Part shown: one piece after another, positions 1-7,432 of the stretch
Position numbering within the stretch: position 1 is the stretch's first letter
How the letters are laid out: every line of letters starts with the position of its first letter
Source: Butyricicoccus pullicaecorum
Lineage (GTDB): Bacteria; Bacillota; Clostridia; Oscillospirales; Butyricicoccaceae
Assembly: GCA_018365995.1 (NCBI GenBank)
Contig: JAGZIY010000024.1
Coordinates: 1 to 24,749 of the forward strand
Reading direction: 5' to 3'
DNA: 24,749 nt
The notes under the pieces: model-generated
Database searches by the model: none
What the model saw: only the letters and a program-made list of their open reading frames with translations
What the model was told of the DNA's origin: nothing
Made by a program: the position numbers and the translations under genes

Positions 1-54
1 AGCCGGGAACAGGAAGTGGAAATCTTCTACCGCTTTATCGGCAAAATCGAATGA
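1..54 (+). CDS. C-terminal tail of a probable serine site-specific recombinase (partial)
   Basis: The window opens inside a reading frame that ends at a TGA at 52-54 and encodes SREQEVEIFYRFIGKIE. From memory, this resembles the extreme C-terminus of large serine recombinases of the TnpX/TndX type, whose DUF4368-like tail ends in a similar I-Y/F-Y-x-F-I/V-G pattern. No catalytic part is visible, so the call rests on 17 residues. The context supports it: the gene ends about 37 bp before a regulator gene that begins mid-domain, as expected for a recombinase at the edge of the element it mobilises. It could instead be another protein with a similar tail. Confidence 0.5.
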   Translation, partial: SREQEVEIFYRFIGKIE

Positions 55-91
55 CACATCTTGAGATACCCAACAATATCTTTAACTAAGG

Positions 92-730
92 GAAACGGGT
101 GTGAGTATTCCGGATATCGCGCTTCTCGTGCCGCTGGCAGAATTGCTTGAGGTTTCTGTGACCGAACTGCTGATGTGTCAGCGAATGGAACAGCCGTGCA
201 GCGTAGCACCGGAGCAGGTAGAGACACTGGTGAAAACAGCAATTGCTTTTTCGGACGACAAACCAGTGCGTGCATATCAGGAAAAAAGTAAATGGATACC
301 TATTTACATGATTTCTTTTTTTGTGGGGGGATTATCCATCCTTGCGGCTTACGAGAGCGGACAAAGTATAGAGAATGTAGTTACTTTTTTCGTTATCAGT
401 GCGATATTTGCGATATATTTTTGCTTTTTTGTGCAAATACGTCTGCCAAGATATTATGATGAAAATCGGATATGCAGTTATGCTGACGGCATATTTCGTA
501 TGAATATCGCAGGGGTTTCTTTGAACAACAGAAACTGGCTGCATATTGTGGGAGCTTGCCGTGCATCAACTTGTTTGGCAATGGGATTTCTGCCTGTGCT
601 GTCTTTGCTCATGCAATCGCTGCAAATTGTGTGGTGGCGATTTGCAGGATCGTTTGTGATGTTGTTTCTCATGCTGGGTATATTCGTTATCCCGATTTAT
701 GTGGTTGGCAAAAAATATGAATCCAAGTGA
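92..730 (+). pseudogene. 5'-truncated XRE-family regulator with C-terminal membrane domain
   Basis: The frame from 92 reads ETGVSIPDIALLVPLAELLEV and then VTELL. This is the end of an XRE helix-turn-helix, normally preceded by a K-W and about 30 more residues. Upstream in this frame there is AGG where the Trp codon (TGG) is expected, and then a TAA at 83-85, so the recognition helices are missing. After a linker come about four hydrophobic segments (roughly residues 65-84, 90-112, 148-170 and 175-200 counted from 101) and the family-like stretch YYDENRICSYADG...NNRNW, so the membrane half is intact. A GTG at 101 preceded by AAGGGA could start a shortened product of 209 aa. The likely cause is insertion of the recombinase-bearing element on its left. 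A terminator at 744-778 follows. Confidence 0.7.
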
Positions 731-743
731 AAAATCACGAAAG

Positions 744-778
744 CGCCCTATGCACACATTTTGCATAGGGCGTCTTTT
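744..778 (+). terminator. Rho-independent terminator between converging genes
   Basis: A perfect 11-bp inverted repeat (CGCCCTATGCA at 744-754 and its complement at 762-772) with a 7-nt loop is followed by TCTTTT. It lies 13 nt after the truncated regulator and 20 nt beyond the stop of the minus-strand ZIP transporter. An A-rich stretch at 731-740 lets it serve the minus strand as well. Confidence 0.8.
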
Positions 779-791
779 AGATGGGCGGGCA

Positions 792-1574
792 TTATCCAAG
801 TGTGACATCGAGCATCATCATAAGGACAAAGCCGAGAGAAAGCCCGATGGTGCCGATGTTGCTCTTGGTGTTGGCAGCTGCCTCTGGAATGAGCTCCTCA
901 GCCACAACGTACATCATAGCACCAGCGGCAAAGGATAGGAAATAGGGCAGCAATGGGGTCATGAAAGCGGACAGTGCGATGGTAAGAATCCCCGCGATTG
1001 GTTCCACAATACCTGAGAGCGTGCCGCAGAGAAAGGCTTTGGAGCGGCTCATGCCGCGCTCACCACGCAGGGGCAAAGAGATGATAGCACCTTCTGGAAA
1101 GTTCTGTATGGCAATACCGATAGAGAGTGCAAATGCACCTGCCATGGTCAGTGGTGTGTTTTGTGCAAGCACACCTGCGAATACAGCACCAACTGCCATG
1201 CCCTCTGGGATATTGTGAATGGTCACAGCAAGCACAAGCATGGTGGTTTTGTGGAACTTCGACAGTGTGCCGTCATCGGCTGTCTCCGCTTGTACATAGA
1301 TCTGCGGAACGATACGGTCAATGAGCAGAAGGGATAGGATACCGATGAGAAAGCCAACAACAGCCGGAATAAAAGATAGCTTTCCGAGATGGGAGGACTG
1401 CTCGATAGAGGGAATGATGAGCGACCAGATGGAGGCTGCGATCATGACGCCGGAGGCAAAGCCGAGCAGCCCCTTTTGCAGGCGGTCGGGCAGCATGCCG
1501 CGCAGGAAGAAAGCGCACGCAGCACCAAGCGTTGTGCCGATGAATGGGATCATGAGACCGAGAAATGTTTCCAT
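792..1574 (-). CDS. ZIP-family (GufA-like) metal cation transporter
   Basis: A 260-aa polytopic membrane protein of the ZIP family, which moves Zn, Fe or Mn ions into the cytoplasm. The fourth-helix signature HNIPEGMAVG is present. The fifth-helix signature reads IQNFPEGAIISLPL, with Gln where many ZIPs have His. From memory this is characteristic of the GufA/ZIP11 branch rather than ZupT. Later segments (GIVEPIAGI, AAGAMMYVVAEELIPEA) also match the family. The start METFLGLMIPF at 1574 is chosen over a longer frame because AAAGGAGC lies about 11 nt upstream, and the extra 18 residues of the longer version look like translated leader. It ends facing the regulator remnant across a shared terminator. 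The transported ion cannot be read from sequence. Confidence 0.88.
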   Translation of the reverse strand: METFLGLMIPFIGTTLGAACAFFLRGMLPDRLQKGLLGFASGVMIAASIWSLIIPSIEQSSHLGKLSFIPAVVGFLIGILSLLLIDRIVPQIYVQAETADDGTLSKFHKTTMLVLAVTIHNIPEGMAVGAVFAGVLAQNTPLTMAGAFALSIGIAIQNFPEGAIISLPLRGERGMSRSKAFLCGTLSGIVEPIAGILTIALSAFMTPLLPYFLSFAAGAMMYVVAEELIPEAAANTKSNIGTIGLSLGFVLMMMLDVTLG

Positions 1575-1749
1575 AAAGAAAATAGCTCCTTTCCGTAAAA
1601 GAAAATATAGAATGGTCAGACAGCACAAATCACACCCTGTCTCGGTTGTTTCTCAAAGGCGGACTTTCGAGATTTGCGGGGGCGGAAATCTGCCTGTATC
1701 ATGCTATGTGCATGAGGGGAAAAGAGTTAAAAGAACAGAAAAGTATGAA

Positions 1750-1784
1750 AAAACCCACGAAAATCATAAGGATTCGTGGGTTTT
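1750..1784 (-). terminator. Rho-independent terminator downstream of citrate synthase
   Basis: A perfect 12-bp inverted repeat (AAAACCCACGAA at 1750-1761, complement at 1773-1784) with an 11-nt loop. On the minus strand it runs into a T-rich tract (complement of the A run at 1748-1753), so it best terminates the citrate synthase transcript, whose stop is about 90 nt upstream. Between the two lies a weaker inverted repeat (1832-1841 with 1861-1870, 9 of 10 pairing). The rest of the 1575-1873 intergenic stretch holds only the ZIP gene leader; I see no convincing promoter or riboswitch in it. Confidence 0.8.
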
Positions 1785-1873
1785 GCCGTGATTTTGTTTT
1801 ATGTAGAAAGGGAATAAACATATTTGCAGGATATAATACGCGTATTTTTTTCCGCTGTGTGCGTATAATAAGG

Positions 1874-3244
1874 TCATACCCGATTTACAATCGGAACATA
1901 GGGGATGTTTTTGGAAAGTGGTTTGAACGCAGGGCGAATGATACGGCCTCCGAATGCGATTTCCTCCATGCGGTGTGCAATCCAGCCTACAATACGTGCT
2001 GTTGCGAACAGTGGTGTAAACATTTCCTGTGGTATGCCCAGCATACGATAGACAAGACCAGAATACATATCGACATTTGCACACATGACCTTAGTGTCCG
2101 CGCCGTGTACCTCTGCAAATGCAGCCGGTGTCAGTTTTTCGACCAGTTCAATCAGATTGAATTCGTCGCTGAAGCCCTTCTTTTCTGCGAGAGGGCGTGC
2201 GGCGGATTTGAGGGCAACGGCGCGGGGATCGCTCAGAGTATAGATAGCATGCCCCATGCCGTAGATGAGACCGGAACGGTCTCCAACTTCTTTGTTCAAT
2301 ATTCGGACGAGGTAGCGGTGTACTTCTTCGGCATCGTTCCAGTTGGATATATTTTGCTTGATGTGGTCGAACATCTGCACGACCTTGAGGTTTGCGCCGC
2401 CGTGCCGTGGACCCTTTAGAGAGCCAACAGCGGCAGAAATGGCAGAGTAGGTATCGGTGCCGGAGGAGGAGGTCACGCGGGTAGCAAAGGCAGAGTTATT
2501 GCCGCCGCCATGCTCGGCATGCAGGATCAGGCAGCGGTCGAGCAGCTTCGCCTCCTCGTCTGTGTAAGATTCATCAGGACGAATGAGACGCAGGATATTT
2601 TCTGCCGTTGAGAGATTGGGGTCAGGCACATGCAGATACATGGATTGGTTGTCAAAATAACGGCGGCGCGCCTGATATGCGTGGGAGATGATGACCGGAT
2701 ACTTTGCCATCAGCCCAATGCCCTGACGCAGGATATTTTCGGTGGAGATGTCGTCCGGATTGGGGTCATAGGAGTAGAGCGCAAGGGTCGCGCTTGCCAG
2801 CTTGTTCATAATATCGCGGCTGGGAGCGCGCATAATCATATCTTCGGTGAAGTTATCGGGAAGGGCGCGTGCCTGACCGATCATCTGCGTAAACCGGTCG
2901 AGCTGTGCACGCGTTGGCAGACTGCCGGACAGCAGCAGATAGCCCACCTCTTCAAATCCAAAGCGGTTCTCGCTTTCAAAGGCATACAGAAGGTCATAGA
3001 TGTCGATGCCGCGATAGGTCAGATGCCCTTCGATGGGTTCGCGCTCTCCTTCGTTGATCAGATAGCCATGGACATTGCCAAGACGTGTAATGCCGGCAAG
3101 CACACCTGTGCCATCTGCATTGCGCAGACCGCGCTTGACACCGTATTTGGTAAACGTCTCTTTCTTGACCTGATGCAGGGGCTTCAGCTGTCCGCAGATG
3201 GTCGAGATGATTTCAGGATCCATATTTTTCATCTGGTTCACCAT
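1874..3244 (-). CDS. gltA: Citrate synthase
   Basis: A 456-aa citrate/2-methylcitrate synthase family protein that condenses acetyl-CoA with oxaloacetate in the cytoplasm. The Si-type catalytic residues are visible: His281 in GPRHGGAN, His331 in GMGHAIY and Asp392 in NVDMYSG. The block LILHAEHGGGNNSAF (about 239-253) and the late Arg/His segment WIAHRMEE are also present. The N-terminal 45 residues are longer than in the Bacillus CitZ type, as is common in clostridial members. The start has AAGGAG 8 nt upstream. A sigma-A promoter lies at 3284-3312. No other TCA-cycle gene is adjacent, so a role in glutamate precursor supply is likely but inferred. The symbol gltA is a family name, not an orthology claim. 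Confidence 0.93.
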   Translation of the reverse strand: MVNQMKNMDPEIISTICGQLKPLHQVKKETFTKYGVKRGLRNADGTGVLAGITRLGNVHGYLINEGEREPIEGHLTYRGIDIYDLLYAFESENRFGFEEVGYLLLSGSLPTRAQLDRFTQMIGQARALPDNFTEDMIMRAPSRDIMNKLASATLALYSYDPNPDDISTENILRQGIGLMAKYPVIISHAYQARRRYFDNQSMYLHVPDPNLSTAENILRLIRPDESYTDEEAKLLDRCLILHAEHGGGNNSAFATRVTSSSGTDTYSAISAAVGSLKGPRHGGANLKVVQMFDHIKQNISNWNDAEEVHRYLVRILNKEVGDRSGLIYGMGHAIYTLSDPRAVALKSAARPLAEKKGFSDEFNLIELVEKLTPAAFAEVHGADTKVMCANVDMYSGLVYRMLGIPQEMFTPLFATARIVGWIAHRMEEIAFGGRIIRPAFKPLSKNIPYVPIVNRV

Positions 3245-3283
3245 GGCAGGTACTCCTTTTCAAAATCGAACTATATGAAATAT

Positions 3284-3312
3284 ATCTTACTATTATCCTG
3301 CAAAGTTGTCAA
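3284..3312 (-). promoter_or_regulatory. Sigma-A promoter for citrate synthase
   Basis: Read on the minus strand, a perfect TTGACA (complement of 3307-3312) is followed by a 17-bp spacer and TAAGAT (complement of 3284-3289). This puts the transcription start about 30-35 nt before the citrate synthase start codon. It is one of the clearest promoters in the window. Confidence 0.75.
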
Positions 3313-3353
3313 TCTGCTAAAAGTAAAAAAACGTAAAGTCAGGAGGTAGAAAA

Positions 3354-4385
3354 ATGAGAAAAATGCTGGTGATTGGGTTGCTGTTGACGGTTACAATCTA
3401 TGTGCTTCCGGTATTTTGCGGATACTTGGACACCGAAGCAGCAGATTTTATTCCGCAGGAAGGAACAGGAATACATGCAGAAATATCGGAAGAACCGGCG
3501 GATGGGCAGACAGAGGAGCAGGCACCTCCGCTTTCGGTGAGCGGGCGTATTACCGTACAAGTAGATGGACAGGCGCGTGAAATGGCGCTTGAGGATTATG
3601 TTGTCAGCGTGGTTTCGGGTGAAATTTCGCCTGATTTCCCCGAGGAGGCAATCAAGGCACAGGCGGTTGCCGCACGTACTTATGCTTTATATAAGCAGCA
3701 GACTGGCAGACCTGCTCAGCATAAGGATGCAGATGTCTGCGATGATCCCGCGCATTGTGCGGCATATGTCGACCTCAAAACACAGGCATCTGCGCGATGG
3801 GGAGAGCATGCAGATGCCGATGCTGACAAGATTCGGCGGGCGGTTAAGGATACCGCGGGCATGGTCGTGACTTATGAGGGCAAGCCGATTGTGGCGGTAT
3901 TCAGCGCCGCGGCGGGTGAGAAAAGCGAGCGGGCGGAAGATGTATGGGGCAGTGATATCCCTTATTTGCAGAGTGTGGACAGCCCGGGCGGGGAGGCTTG
4001 CCCGAAATATCATGCCACCGTCACACTCTCTGCCGATGAGGTGCGCAGGCGTGCGGCGAAAAACGTGCCGTCTGCCGATTTATCGGGGGATCCTTCCGAA
4101 TGGTTCAAGGCGTCCAAACGCAGTGAGGCGGGCGGCATCATCTCGGTGAAGTTTGGTGGCGTTGAAGTACAGGGAACGGCTTTGCGCACACTTTTTGGGC
4201 TCAATTCTACCAATTTCACTGTAAAGACACAGGGGGATATGCTTACATTTTCCACAACGGGCTATGGGCATGGTGTGGGACTCAGTCAGTGGGGGGCAAA
4301 ATATGCTGCGGAGCAGGGACAGACGTGGCAGGAGATTTTGACACATTATTATTCGGGAACAAAAATCACACAGATTACGGTATAA
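3354..4385 (+). CDS. spoIID: Stage II sporulation protein D (SpoIID), lytic transglycosylase
   Basis: A 343-aa membrane-anchored SpoIID. In sporulating Firmicutes it acts with SpoIIP and SpoIIM to thin septal peptidoglycan during engulfment by cutting denuded glycan strands. One N-terminal membrane segment (about residues 4-22) precedes a linker and the SpoIID domain. The family motif VVSGEISPDFPEEAIKAQAV places the catalytic Glu at 90, and the C-terminal motif GYGHGVGLSQWGA is present. Cys residues at DVCDDPAHC and EACPK may contribute to the known metal site. AGGAGG lies 7 nt before the ATG. It is followed within 45 nt by spoIIQ, a typical pairing. I could not find a convincing sigma-E promoter in the 109-bp gap upstream. 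Confidence 0.93.
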   Translation: MRKMLVIGLLLTVTIYVLPVFCGYLDTEAADFIPQEGTGIHAEISEEPADGQTEEQAPPLSVSGRITVQVDGQAREMALEDYVVSVVSGEISPDFPEEAIKAQAVAARTYALYKQQTGRPAQHKDADVCDDPAHCAAYVDLKTQASARWGEHADADADKIRRAVKDTAGMVVTYEGKPIVAVFSAAAGEKSERAEDVWGSDIPYLQSVDSPGGEACPKYHATVTLSADEVRRRAAKNVPSADLSGDPSEWFKASKRSEAGGIISVKFGGVEVQGTALRTLFGLNSTNFTVKTQGDMLTFSTTGYGHGVGLSQWGAKYAAEQGQTWQEILTHYYSGTKITQITV

Positions 4386-4430
4386 TTGGAAGTGTGCATG
4401 GCGATACTACCCTTGGAGGTGTTCAGAGCT

Positions 4431-5243
4431 ATGCATAAACAAGGAACAGGATATACCGGACAGACCAAGTCAGATCGTGGATTTTATATCATTTTGGCAA
4501 TTTGTCTGGCGGTGATTGCAATTTCAAGCTATATACTGTTTGCAGCACCGAAAGAACAGGAGAAGCAAATCGACCAAACCTTATATCTGCCATCGGGAAC
4601 GGATACTGCACAAACACCGGTGGCAGTCCCTAATGTGGATATTCCGGCAGATCCAGTCAAACCGACCGTACAGCCGGAGGAGCCGGAAAAGAAAGCAGAG
4701 GAAAAACCAGCCGACAAGACACCAGAGCCAAAGAAAAAGGAGACAGCGGCAGAGCCGCCGGCACCGATTTGGGTCAAGCCGTTGGATGGAGCGGTGCTGA
4801 AGCCGTTTTCGGGGGACAATCTGGTGAAAGACGAGACCATGGGTGACTGGCGTGTGCATACCGGAACCGACTATGCAGCCGATTCCGGAACCCGTGTCTA
4901 TGCGGTGTCTGACGGAACGGTAGAACGTGCGGACGTAGACCCGCTTTATGGCGGCGTGGTGGTTTTGCAGCTGAAGGACGGCAAACAGGCGGTCTATCAG
5001 TGTCTCGCGGACAAACTCAAGGTCAGCGCGGGAGACACCGTGCGTGCAGGTGATGTGATCGGAACCGTGGGAACCATTGGACATGCGGAATCTGCACAGC
5101 AAAGCCATCTGCATATTGAACTTTATAAGGGCGGCAAGGCAATCGATCCGGAAAGCGTGTTTGGTGCAGCAAAGACAAGTGCTGAAAAGAAGCCTGCTGT
5201 GGACGCAAGCGTACCGCAGTCGGGGATCGATGTGGAGGAATGA
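4431..5243 (+). CDS. spoIIQ: Stage II sporulation protein Q-type M23 endopeptidase (SpoIIQ)
   Basis: A 270-aa forespore membrane protein with a cytoplasmic N-terminus, one membrane helix (about residues 18-38), a long Pro/Glu/Lys-rich linker (50-113) and a LytM/M23 domain (about 115-245). The zinc-site motifs are complete: HTGTD gives His143 and Asp147, and SHLHIE gives His226 and His228. SpoIIQ partners SpoIIIAH in the channel linking forespore and mother cell; the position right after spoIID supports this. The start at 4431 is preferred because GGAGGT lies 10 nt upstream. The frame also opens at a TTG (4386) and an ATG (4398), but both lack a good ribosome-binding site. A generic M23 peptidase is the alternative. 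Confidence 0.85.
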   Translation: MHKQGTGYTGQTKSDRGFYIILAICLAVIAISSYILFAAPKEQEKQIDQTLYLPSGTDTAQTPVAVPNVDIPADPVKPTVQPEEPEKKAEEKPADKTPEPKKKETAAEPPAPIWVKPLDGAVLKPFSGDNLVKDETMGDWRVHTGTDYAADSGTRVYAVSDGTVERADVDPLYGGVVVLQLKDGKQAVYQCLADKLKVSAGDTVRAGDVIGTVGTIGHAESAQQSHLHIELYKGGKAIDPESVFGAAKTSAEKKPAVDASVPQSGIDVEE

Positions 5244-5249
5244 AATAAA

Positions 5250-5279
5250 AAAGACCGAATCCAGATGGATTCGGTCTTT
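5250..5279. terminator. Bidirectional terminator between spoIIQ and the NifX-like gene
   Basis: A perfect 13-bp inverted repeat (5250-5262 with 5267-5279) around a 4-nt loop, with an A-rich left flank and CTTT on the right arm. It sits in the 39-bp gap between two converging genes and can terminate either transcript. Confidence 0.85.
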
Positions 5280-5282
5280 GGC

Positions 5283-5726
5283 TTATTTTACATCGGGCAG
5301 ATCCAGCTTGCTGAGGTCAACAGCGATTGGACCGCAGCCTGCACACTTGGAACAGTCGTGCATACATGCCATGGGGTCATCAGGGTCGTCCTCACGGCAC
5401 AGGGAAAGAACGGTGTCATCTCCCTGTCTTTCGCCAATCAGGAACTTTGCAGCCGCTTCCTCTGCGCCGCCGGTCACCCCGGGGACGAGGAGCACGCCGA
5501 GCATTTCCAGCGCATTGCGCGATGCAATGCCAAGCTCTCCACAGATGAGCACATCGACTGCATATTGTCCGATAAAGCCGAGCAGACGGACATGCCCTTC
5601 GCCGGAACAGGTAACAAGTTCCTTGCCGGTGGGCTGACCGTCCTGCGCGGTCACAATCAAAAATTCCTGACAGGTGCCAAGGGACTTGGCAACAGAACCT
5701 GCCTCATAAGCGATTGCGATTTTCAT
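5283..5726 (-). CDS. NifX/NifB-type (dinitrogenase iron-molybdenum cofactor family) protein
   Basis: A 147-aa protein of the family that binds Fe-S or FeMo-type clusters (Pfam dinitrogenase Fe-Mo biosynthesis). The N-terminus MKIAIAYEAGSVAKSLGTCQEFLIV and the later DVLICGELGIASRNALEMLGV and TGGAEEAAAKFLIG blocks fit the RNase H-like fold. The C-terminus adds a Cys-rich segment, CMHDCSKCAGCG, absent from the shortest members and suited to metal binding. No nitrogenase genes are nearby, so a role in nitrogen fixation is unlikely; general iron-sulfur handling is inferred. The start at 5726 has AAAGGAGC about 8 nt upstream; a longer open frame runs back into mrp but lacks a signal. It lies 19 nt after mrp, so it is co-transcribed. 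Confidence 0.83.
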   Translation of the reverse strand: MKIAIAYEAGSVAKSLGTCQEFLIVTAQDGQPTGKELVTCSGEGHVRLLGFIGQYAVDVLICGELGIASRNALEMLGVLLVPGVTGGAEEAAAKFLIGERQGDDTVLSLCREDDPDDPMACMHDCSKCAGCGPIAVDLSKLDLPDVK

Positions 5727-5745
5727 GAAACCGCTCCTTTCTGTC

Positions 5746-6564
5746 TTATAACAGGGCTTCGAGCATGGAGACGGCACCCTTGAGTGCGTCCGGCAGCTTG
5801 GCGTCCTCGATTTGTCCGGCATCGACAGCCTGTGCAAGCTTGGGGTCGATGGGCAGCTTTGCGAGAACGGGCACGCCATATTGTGCGGCTGCATCTTCTA
5901 CATGGCTTTTGCCGAATACTTCAATGTGCTTGCCGCAGTCCGGACAGGCAACATAGCTGTAATTCTCGATGATGCCGAGAACAGGAATGTTCATCATTTG
6001 CGCCATTTTGACAGCCTTGCCGACAATCATGGCAACGAGATCCTGCGGGGAGGTCATGACAATGATGCCGTCCACCGGGAGAGACTGAAAGACGGTCAGC
6101 GGAACATCACCCGTTCCGGGAGGCATATCGACAAACATGAAGTCAACGTCCTGCCAGATAACATCTGACCAAAATTGCTTTACGGTCTCAGCGATGATGG
6201 GACCGCGGTAAATGACCGGATCATCGGCATTGGGCAGCAGGAAATTGACTGATACCATGTCGATACCGGTCGATGAAGTTTTTGGATAAATGCCTTCCTC
6301 GCAGCCGTCCAGCTGACCGGAAAGACCGAAGGTCTTAGGAATGGAAGGCCCTGTAATATCTGCGTCCAGAATTGCGCTGTGATAGCCGCGGCGGGTCATG
6401 GCAACTGCCAGCATGGAAGTAACCAGAGATTTTCCAACGCCGCCCTTGCCGGAAACAACGCCAATTACCTTGCGGACGGTTGACAGCCGATTGGGTGCAA
6501 CCTGTAAGCTCTTTGGCTCACCGCAGTTGGAAGAACAGGATTCGCAGTTGTGCGAACAGCCCAT
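5746..6564 (-). CDS. mrp: Mrp/NBP35-family P-loop ATPase, iron-sulfur cluster carrier
   Basis: A 272-aa cytoplasmic Mrp/ApbC/NBP35 ATPase that holds and passes on Fe-S clusters. The deviant Walker A motif GKGGVGKS is at residues 39-46, followed by ILDADITGPSIPK. The cluster-binding pair CPDC lies around residues 207-210 within VACPDCGKHIEVFG. The N-terminus carries four further cysteines (CSHNCESCSSNC), as in NBP35-type proteins. AGGAG lies about 11 nt before the ATG and a sigma-A promoter is at 6609-6637. The NifX-like gene follows closely; this pairing is common in anaerobes and suggests joint Fe-S metabolism. Confidence 0.92.
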   Translation of the reverse strand: MGCSHNCESCSSNCGEPKSLQVAPNRLSTVRKVIGVVSGKGGVGKSLVTSMLAVAMTRRGYHSAILDADITGPSIPKTFGLSGQLDGCEEGIYPKTSSTGIDMVSVNFLLPNADDPVIYRGPIIAETVKQFWSDVIWQDVDFMFVDMPPGTGDVPLTVFQSLPVDGIIVMTSPQDLVAMIVGKAVKMAQMMNIPVLGIIENYSYVACPDCGKHIEVFGKSHVEDAAAQYGVPVLAKLPIDPKLAQAVDAGQIEDAKLPDALKGAVSMLEALL

Positions 6565-6608
6565 AAAAAAACAACTCCTAACAATTGGTAGATAAAAAAT
6601 ACAATTTT

Positions 6609-6637
6609 ATTATACTGCAAAAAAATAAGATCCGCAA
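6609..6637 (-). promoter_or_regulatory. Sigma-A promoter for the mrp operon
   Basis: On the minus strand, TTGCGG (complement of 6632-6637), a 17-bp spacer and a perfect TATAAT (complement of 6609-6614). Transcription would start about 40 nt before the mrp ATG. The -35 element also lies inside the first copy of a 19-nt imperfect direct repeat (6632-6650 and 6701-6719). Confidence 0.65.
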
Positions 6638-6880
6638 TGGAAAAATACGCTATCTTGCGGGCGAAGCGGAAAAGACAATCAGCATATTGTGTTTTTGGAG
6701 CCGCAATGGGAAGATATGCACGGGTTTTGCCTTATAGAGAAAAAGGGCAGAAAGATTTTGAGAAAACTGGAAATAATACTGAGAGAGAAAGCTTTGCAAA
6801 AATAGAGGGGAACCTTTAGAAAGTATTTTCGTCTAAAAAAATAAAAGAACACAAGACAGCTTGTGGGAAGGAGTATCGAA
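6638..6880. other. Intergenic region upstream of the lipoprotein gene
   Basis: No gene is supported here. A 60-codon open frame (6637-6819) lacks a ribosome-binding site and resembles no protein I know. A possible plus-strand promoter is TTGCAA (6792-6797), 17 bp, TAGAAA (6815-6820), with four of six matches in each element. A 6-bp stem with a 4-nt loop (CACAAG at 6850-6855, CTTGTG at 6860-6865) abuts the ribosome-binding site GGAAGGAG of the next gene and could protect the 5' end or modulate access. Confidence 0.4.
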
Positions 6881-7363
6881 ATGAAAAAGAGATTGCTTAT
6901 ATGTGTTGCACTGATGGTGGCAGGGCTGCTCACAGCCTGTGGCGGAGGAAAGGATCAGCAAACCGCATCGGTGGATTTAAATGGCTTTTATCAAAGTCTG
7001 GAGCAGGAATACGAATGGGGAGAGGGCTACATGGTAGAGATTGATGATGAGATGCTGGACGCCTATTTTCCGGGACTGCGTGACATTCCAAAAAAGCAGC
7101 TTGTGGCACGTACACCTATGATGAGTGCGGTTGCAAGTGAGCTTGTTTTTATCGAAACAGAGAATGAAGCAGATGCAGACAAGGCGGCGGAAATTTTGAG
7201 AGCACGTATCAAGGCGCAGGCAGATGGCGGCGCATGGTATCCCGAGTCGATAGAGGTTTGGAAAAAAGGGGAAGTGATTCAAAAAGGAAACTATGTAGCA
7301 ATGATTGTAGCAGGAGAAAATCAGGATAAAATGAAGGCAGGATTTGAGGAACTGATTGCCTAG
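6881..7363 (+). CDS. DUF4358-type lipoprotein
   Basis: A 160-aa secreted lipoprotein. The signal peptide MKKRLLICVALMVAGLLTAC ends in a lipobox (LTAC), giving a mature protein anchored at Cys20. The mature part (GYMVEIDDEMLDAYFPGLRDI, then PKKQLVARTPMMSAVASELVF) matches the DUF4358 pattern as I remember it; the function of that family is unknown to me. The start at 6881 is chosen because GGAAGGAG lies 7 nt upstream and the signal peptide begins there; the frame opens six codons earlier. It precedes the MBOAT and DHHW genes, an arrangement I recall from other Firmicutes, so an accessory role in surface polymer modification is possible. Confidence 0.75.
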   Translation: MKKRLLICVALMVAGLLTACGGGKDQQTASVDLNGFYQSLEQEYEWGEGYMVEIDDEMLDAYFPGLRDIPKKQLVARTPMMSAVASELVFIETENEADADKAAEILRARIKAQADGGAWYPESIEVWKKGEVIQKGNYVAMIVAGENQDKMKAGFEELIA

Positions 7364-7376
7364 CAAACAAGCGAAA

Positions 7377-7405
7377 AAGCCGCGGCAAGCGCTGCGGCTT
7401 CTTTT
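7377..7405 (+). terminator. Terminator after the lipoprotein gene
   Basis: The inverted repeat AAGCCGC (7377-7383) and GCGGCTT (7394-7400) encloses a GC-rich loop and is followed by CTTTTCT. It lies 13 nt after the lipoprotein stop and 28 nt before the MBOAT start, so it may partly insulate the two. Confidence 0.65.
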
Positions 7406-7432
7406 CTATATTTATATAAGGGGGAAAGATAC

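Noticed and set aside
1646..2419. 257-codon plus-strand frame overlapping the end of citrate synthase
   Set aside because: It runs through the terminator at 1750-1784 and into antisense of citrate synthase; composition is not protein-like.
6637..6819. 60-codon plus-strand frame upstream of the lipoprotein gene
   Set aside because: No ribosome-binding site, unusual composition, and it overlaps the mrp -35 region and the probable lipoprotein promoter.
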